Assembly (NCBI GenBank): GCA_019828595.1
Contig: JAHQRK010000014.1
Location: 62,001 to 126,000, forward strand
From: Aphanomyces cochlioides
Taxonomy: Eukaryota; Oomycota; Saprolegniomycetes; Saprolegniales; Verrucalvaceae
Direction: 5' to 3'
DNA length: 64,000 nucleotides
The translations under genes and the position numbers were made by a program. A model generated the notes under the pieces. It was not told the origin of the DNA and did not search any database. It was given only the letters and a program-made list of their open reading frames with translations. Positions 30,497 through 42,126 of the stretch are shown piece by piece (positions within the stretch are counted from its first letter, which is position 1; each line of letters begins with the position of its first letter).

Positions 30497-32066
30497 TTAC
30501 ACAACGACTTGGCTATCGTTTGACAAGAACGCGCCCAACGCACCTAGATAGCCTTCATGGCGACAAAAATGCGCCTTCATCGCCCCTTTGGACCAAAAAT
30601 CAATTGCATACGCCAACGTGCGACACGAGATTTTGTTGTGTCGGAGGAAATTTCCCACAAAGAAAATACGCTTCGTGCCGTAGATGCAAGCATTCAAATA
30701 GGCGATAAGCCCAATGTTTTGCGTCGTCATAATCAAAAGTGCTCGTGCAATGTCAGCGTCTGAGACGTCAGTCCGTGACGTTGAGATCATTTTTCCTACA
30801 ATATTTTCGTCAATGTTTCACAAACGTAGGATACGAAATACCAAAGCTGCTAGCGACCGTCGTCGCTGGCAAATTGAACTTCTCATACGCTCCGCCGTAG
30901 ATATCACCGACGCTCATGTCGACGGACGCGTTTCGGCCATTTACGCATAAATCCAATGCCTCGTCGTACGTTTGGCATTCAAATAGCAATCGACAAAGTC
31001 CCCAATAGGTTCCTCCACCAATGCTACTACCACTGACACGGGTATATGTATCTGGCCCCGTGACGTGCAAAACGCTCACACCAGAGCCAATACTGACAAG
31101 CTAAAAGCAACAGGTAAGTTGTGCTTAAAATACCAAGCAATTTACAATGTATGGGAAAATATCTTCTTCCTTGTTTTCACGCACCAAACTGACACGAGTC
31201 GCCGACAATGAGCTGAAATCGACATTCTAGGTAGGTTTGATAACATTTGCTAGGAAACGTACAAACGTACCACAAATGTATACACTTCATAAGGAAACAA
31301 ATTGAGAAGGAAGTTGAGACCTTTGACCATGCATTTGATTTCATCTTCTTTCTTGATTTGAATTCCCGCTAAACTTTGAAACAATTCAGCATACTACTAT
31401 CCATTATCAAACAGCTTGAAAATAAGAGACAAATACCTTGTGCGCACCACCACCCGTACAACACAAAACTCTCAATGATTGATTCAACCCATGGTTTGAA
31501 ATCTGAGCGATAGCGCCTTCCATTTTCCGGGTCTCGAAATGAATAAAATGCAACGTTCCACCCAAGCTTTCAGATGTCACGCTCAATCGAGTATCTCGCA
31601 CGCCTGAGCTGCCGTAGAAGTCCCGTTCTTTGACAAAACGCGCCATTTCCCCTGCTGCAATGACATGGGACATTGCCCGAGGTCGCCGAGTATTTTGTTG
31701 CGTCTGTTCAAAGTAGACAATCTTGGATAGAGTTCCACCTACGCAACGATTAAGCTTGCAACCACAAAAAGAAGCTTGAACCCATATCAAGACCAAACGA
31801 TTGACCCAAGTCCGACCTATGCGAGCAAATTTAGCGACTCAACGCAAGAGAGAATGTCATCCATACGTGGGGGAAATCTTCTTAACGCTGATACGTTTGG
31901 TCCAGTTTAATTGACGAACTCTCTTGCGCTTGAGTGAGAATGCAACCACAACACCACAAAAGCAAGCAAATACGGCTGGAAGCATCGCATGCGAAGCAAC
32001 GACGGCAGTCAGAGCCATCGTTGATATTCTGCAGTGTGATGACCAAATTTTATCCGAAAATAGCAT
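30497..32066 (-). CDS. Pantothenate kinase (eukaryotic PanK/Fumble type) with N-terminal membrane segment
   Basis: This is the first and rate-limiting step of coenzyme A synthesis, phosphorylation of pantothenate. Seven exons keep the frame: 32,066-31,867, 31,816-31,782, 31,738-31,437, 31,393-31,271, 31,226-31,146, 31,100-30,842 and 30,795-30,497 (432 residues). Visible motifs are FGLDMGGTLSKIVYFE (phosphate-binding), CCTGGGAHK, LVSIGSGVSVLHV, GSSIGGGTYWGLCRLL, DIYGG...LPATTVASSFGKM, FVGNFLR and YAIDFWSKG...HEGYLGALGAFL. All agree with type II PanKs. Before the kinase core stands a hydrophobic stretch (LPAVFACFCGVVVAFSLKRKRVRQ), suggesting a signal anchor in a membrane, perhaps mitochondrial. 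The start codon lies within a perfect hairpin. Confidence 0.92.
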
Positions 32067-32123
32067 GAAAATTAATTACTGTGTGAAATTAGACACACAG
32101 TAATTAATTTTCATGCTATTTTC
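32056..32123. repeat. 30 bp perfect inverted repeat (hairpin) over the pantothenate kinase start codon
   Basis: The arm at 32,056-32,085 is exactly complementary to 32,094-32,123 with an 8 base loop. The arms include the ATG of the pantothenate kinase gene (32,064-32,066). The transcript would either start inside or form a very stable stem in its leader. A foldback mobile element end or a palindrome created by template switching are alternatives. Confidence 0.9.
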
Positions 32124-32279
32124 AATTGTTTTTCATCAAATTGAAATGCTTTTGCCACATTACATCATGGAATGAAACACGGACCTTAAGAGAAGAGCGG
32201 CTCGAATCGCACTTCTTTGGCAGAATACATTGGTGTGGAATCCAGAGGCTAGAGGGCTTCCAGTGGTGCTACGCTGTAC

Positions 32280-32650
32280 AGAGGACTCAAGATCTACATG
32301 AGTTGAACGTTTTGTCTGACAATCAACGATCCTCACATCGAAACAACAAGCAACTGATAGGACGCCAAGTTGCTCCCATCATATTGAGGTTTTTTCTCTG
32401 AAAAACATGACTACTGCTTCGGCCATCTTTTTTTTCGTCGTGTCACTATATAGTAGTGGTTTGATTGCCTTGACGACAACATTTGAGATTCGCAATGCAG
32501 TCGTAAGAACACTTTATTTATCTCTACTTGGAATGATCGCAAAATCATCGAGACAAGCCTTCAAGAGTTCGCCATGGAGGCGTGGAGCCCTTCGAGCATT
32601 TGATGAGCCATGGAAGCTTAACACAAGACAACTAACTACTCGAAGCCAAA
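32280..32650 (-). pseudogene. Duplicated 3' fragment of the centrosomin-like gene
   Basis: The sequence from about 32,280 to 32,650 parallels 35,240-35,560, covering the last codons (HGELLKACLDDFAIIPS against HGELMKARLDDFATTPNR) and the 3' flank. The rest of the gene is absent. The second CRN pseudogene lies between the fragment and the parent gene. Confidence 0.65.
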
Positions 32651-33031
32651 TAATTGACAACGAGTCTCCAACAGCAACAGTGGACGTACCGCGTTTAAAA
32701 CTGTGCCCATTGTGGTTGCGAGCAGGACTACGATATGTGTCATGTTCCACCAGTCAGTTGACGTACGAGAGCAATTGACAGTGTGAGTAAAATTTCTTGC
32801 GAAATTTTGAAAGTTGTCTAATTGTTTTGTGATGACTCCAAACTTTCTAACTTTTCTTTTGAATTACATAAAACACCATAGCCACAATACGATTCTCGGA
32901 GACATGTGCATTATCTACTAGGTTAGTTCCATTCACTTCGTCAAAGGTTGCTGTGCCCAGTTTAAAGTTTTTTATTGAGGGTTTCCTCAACATTAAATTT
33001 TGTTCTCTGCAACTTCACGTAAATGACCGCC

Positions 33032-34906
33032 CTAGAGTTCTGATTTGATTCCAACGCACTGGACAACTCGACTCTCATTTTTTCCATTTGGTCCTTTTTG
33101 TCGAATTTCATATTCAGTACATGCTGCTGGGACACCAACATGGATTATTTGGACATCAGGGCACTCATCCACGTGATACATTTCGTCCATTACGTGTCCA
33201 TGGAGAACAAAGTTGACCATAAACATGTTGTCGATGTTCAAAGACTTTCTGTAAGACTCCGCTTGACGCACTGCAGCTTCGATGCACGATGGTGTCAGTT
33301 GGTTGGACTTGAGTTCAAACCCAAATTTTACCCCATTGCAAATAATGATGTCCACTCTCCGTTGGTCAACACCACTTCCAGCCTAAGATAAAACGTGTGA
33401 TTTACTTTCAGCTGCCATTAATAAGCTTCGAAGAGACCGGTAGAGCTCAAAATGGAAAATTCTTTCGCCAGAGCCTTGTCGGTTACTCACTAGTTTGTGC
33501 CTTATCGTTCCTGGATCCAAAAATTGAAAAGATGCGAGAAATAGTTCAAGAGGGTCACTAGTGTGGATATGATGCTTGATGAAGAGGAAGGCCTCCAAGC
33601 ATAATCGTCGCATCATTTCGGACACAATAACTGCAAGTGAATCTCTTTCTTAAATGGCGATTCCCATTCGCAGCAAACTAGCGACACCAGGGGATGAGGA
33701 CTTGATGCTTGAGTCAACCTCAAGCAATGATTCAAGCGCCTTCCAAGACTCAGTTGATAAATCCTTCAAGTCCGACTGAATCTGACTGTAGGTCCAATTG
33801 CACGTTTTCAAATAGTCATCGAATGCTGTGATCTTGAGCCATTCTTCCCATTCACATCGCCCAATGTCCGATTTTCGATTATGAATCGTAAAGCATATTA
33901 ATGACCCAAACACTCCTGGTGCGCCATTTGAGTACTGCATAATGGCAACCTGAGTCGATTTATTGAAAGAATGCCGGGGTTCGATAAGCTCGAAAAATGA
34001 AGTCATTTGTGCAAGGGAAAATCGTTGCATCTTGAAAATGGTGGATGAATTGAATAGACTTTCTCTATCGCAGGGCGCATAGAGCTTGTAGAGGGATAAT
34101 AGCTCATAACTTCCAACGCCAAGGAAACCAAAAAAACCTGGCGATGATCGCCACTCGCGAAGAGCATCCAGAAAATCAGTTGCCCATGCCGAATTCTTCA
34201 ACATTGTGTCCATTTCATCGAGAATGATAAACAATCGTTGACTTCGACGAACCACCACACTCATAAGCTCGATATAACTTGTGGCAACTTCTTCACATAG
34301 TTTGCCAAGTGCACACCAAAAGTCAGATGGTGATCGGACAGAGACTTGTAATAGAATAATAAATGACAAGAAGGGAATCGTCACATCTAAATGAACGCCA
34401 AAGCTGACGACCAATGGTTGTTTTACCAAATTGTCGAGGACCATACAACAAAGCCAGCTTTGGGGTTGATTCAGCAGATTTAAACAATCCATCCAGTTTC
34501 ACGTAGGCATCGATTGAATCCAAGGGTACCGAGTACGAGTCCGGGGTCAGTGGCTCTTGGCATACTACATCAAATTGCGTGATCTTTGCCTTCTTGTTCA
34601 CACGGAGATCATCCTCACAAATGTTTGGCACAAGCACAATTAAATCGTCTTTGCCAAGTTCACTTCCAACGATTTCGAGAGGACTAAGGGGCTTCGATTT
34701 GGCATGGAAGGCATCGCTGTTCTTATAAACGCGTAGGTGAGTTGACCTGAGTGGACTTGACGTGTTTAGATTCTTTTCAAATACAGCATCCCTCAAATTT
34801 GCTCTTGAGCTGGCGGTCGATAGGCGAACACAGTCGGAGTCCCACATCCCAATCCACGAGAACGTACCAAACATCCCGGAAAAGATCTCCCATCTCGCTT
34901 GCCATA
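33032..34906 (-). pseudogene. Crinkler (CRN) effector pseudogene: CRN N-terminus, P-loop NTPase, PD-(D/E)XK nuclease
   Basis: ATG 34,906 opens a short CRN N-terminal frame (VWYVLVDW) that is put out of frame by a difference of 17 bp relative to the copy at 10,014. The next frame runs through DDLIVLVP and Walker A (LALLYGPRQFGKTTIGRQLW), shifts again near 34,335, and continues with Walker B (RLFIILDEMDTM). An in-frame TAA at 33,650 and a TAG at 33,380 precede the nuclease part (VDIIICNGVKFGFELKSNQ, with D...E-x-K) and the end at 33,032. At least four lesions make it non-functional. CRN-NTPase-REase is a known domain order in these effectors. A fragmentary paralogue lies at 10,014-10,629. Confidence 0.75.
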
Positions 34907-35467
34907 TCAGGAGGAAATTTACTTATAACGTGAAATGCAATTTGCAAGTTTCAGAAAACAGCGTTCTCCTAACGTCCGGAAATTCTTGCAACTTTCAGAA
35001 AATTGAGTGACTAAAAGTCAAGAAAGTCAAACACAAATGTATGCTTATAGGGCCAAACGACATAAAACGACATTATGATTGCATTGCTTATTGTTTCGTT
35101 GACATTTATTTGCAATCAAGAACAATCATGTCTGAAAATTCAAGTGTTTTCAAAGGAGGATTGCACATCTAAAATCAATGGTTGCCTCCTCGGTATAACG
35201 GCTGAATATTTCTGGTGTCACGCTGTACAGTGTATTTGAAAAAGATCACCTGATTTCATCTTTTTGCCTGACAATCGGTCCTCACATCTTTACAATATGC
35301 CACTGAAACGATACTACGCCAAGTCACTCCCATATTGAGGCTCTTTCTCTGAAATCACATGACTACCGCTCTTTCACTCTTTATTGAGTGCCTCGACTAC
35401 GGCATCGAAACGCAAGCTCGTTTATGCTTTTAAATCGCAATCATTAGAACACCTTTAAATACTTCAT
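34907..35467. other. Intergenic region with segmental-duplication homology
   Basis: No gene is recognised. The part after about 35,180 resembles 32,230-32,500 and is the 3' flank shared by the centrosomin-like gene and its duplicated fragment. Confidence 0.4.
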
Positions 35468-38400
35468 CTATCTATTTGGAGTGGTCGCAAAATCATCCAG
35501 ACGAGCCTTCATAAGTTCGCCATGGAGTCCTTCGAGCATTTGCTGAGTTGCTTGAAATGCCTCCACAACTCGAACAGTTGCTGGCTGTCCACTGTACTGA
35601 GGTAAGACATTTGACGGTCGGACTCTTTGTCCCAAAGCGTCCAATTCATGTGAACTAAACTCTGACTTGAATTCTTGACGTCGTCCATTTAAAGAAGGCA
35701 TTTTTCTTGTATTGGTCGCTTGAATTGATTGCGCCAACTTTTCCAATTCGTATGTGCTGAAGACCGATTTGGACGCCGCTCGACGGCCATTCTGAGACAG
35801 CCTTGTTGGAGGCTCATTGCCGTGGATAATTTGAGTTACTGAGTTCTGGCCTTGCTTAACCTCCATTGCAACCTTGAAGTGTGTCAAAAGTAAAATTAAA
35901 AGCCGCTGTCACCTGCGCAATCTTTTGGCAAAGCAAAGTGTTTGCCTTGAGCAGCCGCTTGCAATCAGAGTCGACACTGGCGGGAACTGATTTGCCAGAC
36001 ATTGCATCTTGCCATATCGCTGCATGCTTTTGTTGGAAACGGCGCGTATGGTCTTGCAGTTGAGCCGCCTTTGCAACAATGCTTTCGAGCTTGTCTGCAT
36101 TCAAAGCCTTAGTGTAGTGATTCTTTGTGCCGAGCTCAGCCGTAGGATCTTCGCTTTGCTGCACTTGATTGTTGCCCCGATTGCCGTCTTCCAGGCCTTT
36201 GATCTTTTCTTGAAGTTGGAGAATTTTAATCTTCAATGGTCCTTGCTCTTGCATCATCGCCTTCAGCTGTCTTTCAAGGGTGTCTTTCAGCTGTCGCGAT
36301 TGAGCAACTTCGTCATGCAAGAGGCGGATCTTTGCCTCACGGTTCGCCTTTTCTCCTTCCATGATGGATTGTGCCTCCTATTCAAAAGTGAAATGCACAG
36401 AAGCAGTTGATATAGAACCTTTGAGTTGATTAGTTCACCTAGTATTCGTTGATACTCGGCGTCCAGTTGCCGATACTTTTTTGCGAGAGCAGTATGCTGG
36501 CTAGAGAGATCTTGCTTCGCACGAGACATTTGTTCGCGCTTTTGCTCAAAATCATGATTCGCCTGTACAACTGTGAGATAAAATTCTCCATTCACTACCT
36601 TTTGACTTGATGATAGTTGAAGTTTTGCATCGAAGAGGCGAGACTCCAACTTCTCCAACGAGGATCTGAAGGAGTCAGCTTTTTCACTCAGCAGACCGTT
36701 AAATTCCCGAACTTTGCTGTCAAAACTCCTACCAGCAATATATAATACATTTTTACCACATTGGTACCTTTTTAAGTCTTCAATAAAGGTCGAGGTAAAA
36801 GCGGCCTCCGTGGCTTGAGTATTCAATTTTGCGCGGCATTGCAGCAGCTCGCGTTCCAAATTGTCAATCTATGGAGAACCGTCAAAGACAGCAAGCGGTT
36901 GTAACAATACCTTGGCTTCAAGATATTGGCGGTCTTGCTGCCATGACTTACTTTGGGCCTCTTGTTCTTTTCTCGACGTAGCATTGGCGTCATTCATCTC
37001 GGTCAATTTTTGCTCAGCCTCTTTCAAACTTGCGACAGCTCGAGCTTTTTCCTTGAAAGCAACTTCAAGGGCTAACTTGAGCTCAGTTTCCCGAGCTCGG
37101 GCTTCGGATAATTCAGTCTGCACCTGTTCATAAGTTAGTAACCAATTCATTTCACTGTCCATACCTTTTTCAAAAAGTCCCCCCCATCTGCAACGACATG
37201 GGGCTTCATGCTCTTGATTTCTTCTCTTGCAGAAGTAAGTTCAGCAATTAGCGTGTTGTTGAAGGATGCAGCATCTTCAAGCTTCTTTTGGAGCTGCTTT
37301 ACATCATCATCAACACCGCCGTGTTGACGCTTCATCGACTCGAGCTGGTTTTGCAAGTTCTCGTGGGCTATCAGTGCGTTGCGCATCTTGGCCTCACTTT
37401 CGCGACAACGATCTTGTGAGTGTTTGACCTCTGACTCCAGTTTTTGACAACGTAACCGCAAACCAAGTACATCTTCAGACTCGCGTCCGGCCTGGATAAG
37501 CTTCACGGAATCGAGCTCGTTTTGCAACTCTTCTTGGGCTATCAGTGCGTTGTGCATCTTGGCGTCACTTTCGCGACAACGATCTTGAGACTGTTTGACC
37601 TCTGACTCCAGTTTTTGACAACGCAGCCGCAAGCCAAATACATCTTCAGACTCGCGCGCGGCCTGGGCGAGTTTATCTTGCAACTTATTGTTTTCACTCA
37701 TCAAAGTGTCGATTTGATTCTTCAGTCTTTCGACTTGGTAATCCATGCTTGCTTTGCCTGAGGATAGTGCCTTCATACTTACATCCCTTTGATCGAGATC
37801 AGCTAATAATTTCATACGCTCTTCATTCCACGCCGCTCTTTCCTGGCCCAGGCGAGCATCGAATTCTTTTTGGGCCTCTCGCTGAGTATCGCGCCTCACC
37901 CTTTCAACTTCAAATGCAAAATTTTCTGGCTGTCGCTGTTGCGAGTCTTCGCCTGTTTGGTGGCTTCTTTGAATTTGGTCTTGAAGCTCCAACGCCAACA
38001 CCTCTTTTTGCTTGAGCAGCTCTTCGCACTTAACGTTGAGTTCTTCGAGCTCTGAACGTAATCTGTTGACCTCCTCTTCCAGTCGCATCACTTCCAGCTC
38101 CAATCTTTGTATTTCTTGTGATGCTTCATCGAGCTGGTCTTGACTTCTTGATGCCATAAAGCGATTGGCTTCCTTGGCCGACTCTAGGTCTGCGCGCAAG
38201 ACCTCGATTGCATCTCGTGCGCGCACAAGGAGGAAGTTTCGCCTTTCGAGCTCTTGGACCTTCTCCTCAACCACTGTTCGAAGATGTACATTTTCAGACT
38301 CGAAATCTTCATCCTCGAAGGCAGTTCCTATATTGCATGACGGTGAATGTACATGCACGCCGAGCGGATTCAAATCGTACCTTCTTTGTATTTGAGCAAT

Positions 38401-38516
38401 TGCTCCTCTAGGAAATTTATCCTCAGCTTCATGTTAAAACTTTCCTTTTGGAGCCTTTCGCGTTCCAGTTCGCCTTCTCGGATCAACTGTAGATCCATTC
38501 GCGGGTCGGACTCCAT
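35468..38516 (-). CDS. Centrosomin/CDK5RAP2-like coiled-coil protein (Cnn_1N motif)
   Basis: The N-terminal exon contains ERLQKESFNMKLRINFLEEQ, the CM1/Cnn_1N motif with which centrosomin, CDK5RAP2 and fungal Mto1/Pcp1 recruit gamma-tubulin complexes. The rest, about 900 residues over several exons (38,516-38,37x, 38,33x-37,17x, 37,13x-36,9xx, 36,8xx-36,4xx, 36,3xx-35,89x and a last exon to 35,468), is almost entirely coiled coil. Residues coded at about 37,330-37,680 hold a tandem duplication of some 55 residues (ESEDVFGLRLRCQKLESEVK and a near-identical second copy). The ATG at 38,516 was chosen because upstream codons in frame are not ATG; a further 5' exon cannot be excluded. Confidence 0.75.
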
Positions 38517-39064
38517 GGATAGCCGCTTAACAATGCAATCAGTGCTCTTGGATCCTTTAACGGATTCCCGCCGCAATCAATGCTGCCAAAAATGGAAAAT
38601 TCGAAATTAAAGGATTTCTACCAATGAAAACTGATTAATTTTTCGAATAATTGCTGTGTAATCCCGCCAAATTTCAAAATTTCACACTTTGTGGTCGAAG
38701 CAGGCCCTGGATAAAATTTGACATAACCGCTTTACGCCTATATTTATCGATTCCTCCCTGGAATGGGCATAACAATGATCCAAAATATTATTCATGGTAC
38801 CGAGTTGAATGGCTTGCTTCATATCCACCAACTATGGACAATTTCAAAAGATTTAGTTCTAAAATCGGGGACTTAGCAGAGATAAAATCAAAATTTTATT
38901 CCAAGTTGTAAGTCTTACTTCAAATGGTTTAGAACAACAATCTCCGAACGAATGTGCTATATATAGATGACCCTAAATTCGAAGATGATTCGATTTCAGG
39001 AAGTTAACGACACCGTGTGGATCAAACTTGAGGTTGGTAAAATATACGAGGGGTGCAATTAAAT

Positions 39065-39259
39065 CTATGCGATGAAGCCGCGAAGGAAATGAAATAATTC
39101 AGTCGTTGCAGTCGTGCCTTCAGCACTCACGATGACAGTTCCAGATTGTTGTTGAAAAATTGACTTAGAAGCAACGATAAACATTTCACGGACATCGATA
39201 CAACATGTCAAAGTAACCTGTGAGTAATATTCGCAATTTTGCCGTTTGTCCGACAGCAT
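39065..39259 (-). CDS. Possible 64-residue protein
   Basis: The open frame from ATG 39,259 has balanced, coding-like composition (CCIDVREMFIVASKSIFQQQ) in an AT-rich spacer. No family was recognised and it may be an isolated exon. The remainder of 38,517-39,375 shows no convincing gene. Confidence 0.3.
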   Translation of the reverse strand: MLSDKRQNCEYYSQVTLTCCIDVREMFIVASKSIFQQQSGTVIVSAEGTTATTELFHFLRGFIA

Positions 39260-39375
39260 TGCCTGTTATGTCACTTTGTGATCCAGATGTGCAATGTGCA
39301 ATAGGTTTTAGCTGGTAATGAGTTGACAAATTGCAAGTAAAACCAACACAAATCACCTCACACACATAATTGCCA

Positions 39376-41513
39376 TTATGGATCCTTTGCTTTCGTCGTT
39401 GATGTTTTATTGGCTTGGTCTTTCCACTTGTTTTTCAAGTTGTTTGCTAGCTTTGCCACAGCAGGATTTCTATATATAATTTTTAGCTATATACATGGTA
39501 GCAACGAATCATACCTCGATTTACGAAGTTTGGAAACGACAATACCAATTTGGGAGTCCAAGATTTGCTGTGTTGTCAACTTCATGTTTGTGAGCACCTC
39601 GAGTTCAGTTTTTTGCGCATTTTGGAGCTCTTCGTCGTCTCCAGCATCTTTTTCCAACACACGGCGAATTGTCTCGAGCTTCGACATGAATTCCAAATCC
39701 CCCGATGAGGAATTCACAGATTGTTCCGATGGCGTAACCTCGTTTTTCCATTTGTTACGCAAATCCTTGGCAGCCGTTGACACTTTGTCATTCCTAATAA
39801 CTCAATAAGGATCTTGCCATATAAACAATCTTACGCATGCTGTCGTAACTTGGCGACGACGATGGTAATTTTTGTTTGGCGTATGATTTCCATGGTCATT
39901 GGAATCTAAAGGCGTCGTTCATAATTAAGAACACAAAAAAGTTCACGAACCCCAGCTAATTGTTCCAAACAAGCCATAATTTCATCGTTCGAAGTCGACT
40001 CGTTGCTCAATTTGTCCTTGAGTGCAAGTATATCATCCATGCTCAGGGTAACTTTAGGTTTGGACTTCTCGTCTGCTGTGTCTTGCTTGATAAGATTCCA
40101 CTGGCTGTATAGCGTAGTTGCTATCTCAGCTATACTTGAATCCCTGGAATTTGGTATGAAAATCAAATCAACTTTCAAGGAAGCTTACGAGTGAGAACGC
40201 CAAGATGTGACGCTATTAGCTAAGGTGGCAATTTGATCTTTGCTCAACTTGGTCGAAATCTACAAACTCGTTGATTCGATGATCATCAAGTATTTTTTAC
40301 CTTCGAGAGCATTTCAACATGCTTCTTTAATTCGCCGTCCGCTGCATGAAGAGCGTTGTCCACGATGGAAGCGACATCCACGACCTCTTCCTTGAGGCTT
40401 TCAGCTGCTGGCGGCGGTGGCTGTTGCGACACTGAGTCCAAGCCAGCAATGATGCGGTTGACAACTTCCTTTATCGTCTCTTTGTGGTCTTTCAGGTCCA
40501 TATTCAATTTCTCAGAAAGTATTTTGCGCACTTTGCGTGTTGTTAATGTTTCCAAGTTTCCAGTCGACAAAACATTGCGGATTTCGTCTTCCAATCGAGC
40601 TTTTAAGTCTCCATCGTCTGCAGCAGGAGGCGCTTTCATATCATCGCTCTTCACGGGTGTCTCCTTTTCGTCTTTTGTTTTCTTGGGCTCTTCAGTTTTG
40701 ACGACTGCGCTGGTGTCCTTGGAGTCTGATTTCCTCTTTTTCAGAGGTTTCTCGGCAGATTTAGACGCCTTCTTGTCGTCAGTGGACGACCGCTTCTTGG
40801 AGGATTTCTTCTTTTTCTTTTCTTGCTTGTCTTTTTTCTTGGGTTTGATGGGCTTTTCATCCTCATCACTTTCTTCGGCGGGCTCATCGTTTTCTTCTTC
40901 CATCTCCTCGTCTTCCTCATCGACTTGAGGAGGTGGTGTCGGTGGTGGTTCCAACGAAGGATCCATGTCAGAAGGCACCATTTTTGGTAAGATGCGCATT
41001 GACTCATCTTGCGCGAGAAAATCCTATAAATTCAATTCTTGCTAATGGCCCTAACTGATGGACCTTACCTCTGCTTCTCTCAGCGACATAGCCAAGCTCT
41101 CAAGGAGTTCAGTGTCTTTCTTCTTAAAAAGAGACTTTGGAAAGCCAGTGGCGTATGAGTCGTGTTCTGGACACCGCCATTTCTTGACGAGCTGAGGTGT
41201 TGCCTTCAAAAGAGAGCTACAACACGCTCTCACATGACACAATCTTAGCCATACACGTACAAATTGTAACTTCCAAAAAAGTACACGAGCCGATAATGAC
41301 CTGGAAACAACCGTGCCTTTTTCGCAATGTTTTGATGGCCATTTCCTGTTGACAACAAGTTATAGGAACGTCAACAATACAGCTCTAAATATTACCCAAG
41401 AGATGCAATTTGGGGCGCAATTTGTTCGGGTCACATATGTATACAGGCCACCATGGATACCCTTCAAGCATTCCCCACCCGACCGTGTTGTACTCAGGGA
41501 CGTCCTCGTGCAT
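39376..41513 (-). CDS. PWWP-DEK_C protein with three tandem TFIIS-N/IBD-like domains (LEDGF/HDGF-related)
   Basis: Nine exons keep the frame: 41,513-41,396, 41,345-41,261, 41,216-41,069, 41,023-40,301, 40,259-40,189, 40,143-39,951, 39,905-39,835, 39,793-39,515 and 39,469-39,376 (593 residues). The N-terminus is a PWWP domain (WGMLEGYPWWPVYI...RLVYFFGSYNF). An acidic stretch and a long Lys-rich stretch follow, then a DEK C-terminal domain (LKARLEDEIRNVLSTGNLET...RKILSEKLN). The last 250 residues contain three TFIIS N-terminal-like helical bundles, two of which show the pattern IGIVVSKLRK/ITIVVAKLRQ followed by A..LRNKWKNE or A..LKNKWKDQ. LEDGF and HDGF-like proteins combine PWWP with one such domain to tie chromatin to transcription elongation factors. 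A nuclear chromatin reader is likely. Confidence 0.85.
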
Positions 41514-42126
41514 CTTCAGCGGTGGTGGACAATTGGCTCACTGCAGTAAACCGGATAATGTATCCGAACATTCCAACAAAGGAAATAACGATCGTCTAAA
41601 CCCCTACACCCCTAAACGCCTCGCCCTGGAAGATAATTGAAACAATATATGAAATCTGATTGCCACGCAGTTGACAAAACGAACGCCGAAAGAACTTATC
41701 AGGTGAAATGAGTCTGCTGTGATTTCTACTGAAGGGTAGGCTTGTCAACGTTTTGTTTGTTGTTGCATTCGTTGATACATTTACATTTGGTCAAGTGTGA
41801 TCTTTACAGGCATCAACAACGAAGAGATCAACGATGAGGAAATTTCCTTGGAGGCTGGATTGAGTCCTAAAAATTGACGGCGAGCCTTGCCTTGCATTCC
41901 AAACATTTTCAATCTTTTCAACTTGCAGAGCGTAGCGAAACTGACGATTCAGAGTCTTATGCAACTCTGGATTGGTAAAAAGACCAAGCTCTGAAAACGT
42001 AAATTTTTTAGAGAATTACTTGAAGGCATCGAGCCTCCAATTGGCTCCAAATGATTTCCAACACACGAATTCGTAACTCGCAAAATTGAAAAGAAAATGA
42101 TTACCCAAAATCGAATGTTTATATCT
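41514..42126. other. Spacer without recognised gene
   Basis: Short open frames only. The plus-strand frames at 41,313-41,640 are the antisense of PWWP exons and of the promoter region. Confidence 0.4.

Noticed and set aside
38651..38911. 86-codon plus-strand open frame (PWIKFDITALRLYL...)
   Set aside because: No ATG start, and both the spliced and unspliced readings stop shortly afterwards; no known family. It could be a gene relic but is unsupported.
41313..41640. Plus-strand open frames of 76-78 codons
   Set aside because: They are antisense to PWWP exons 1-2 and the promoter of that gene.
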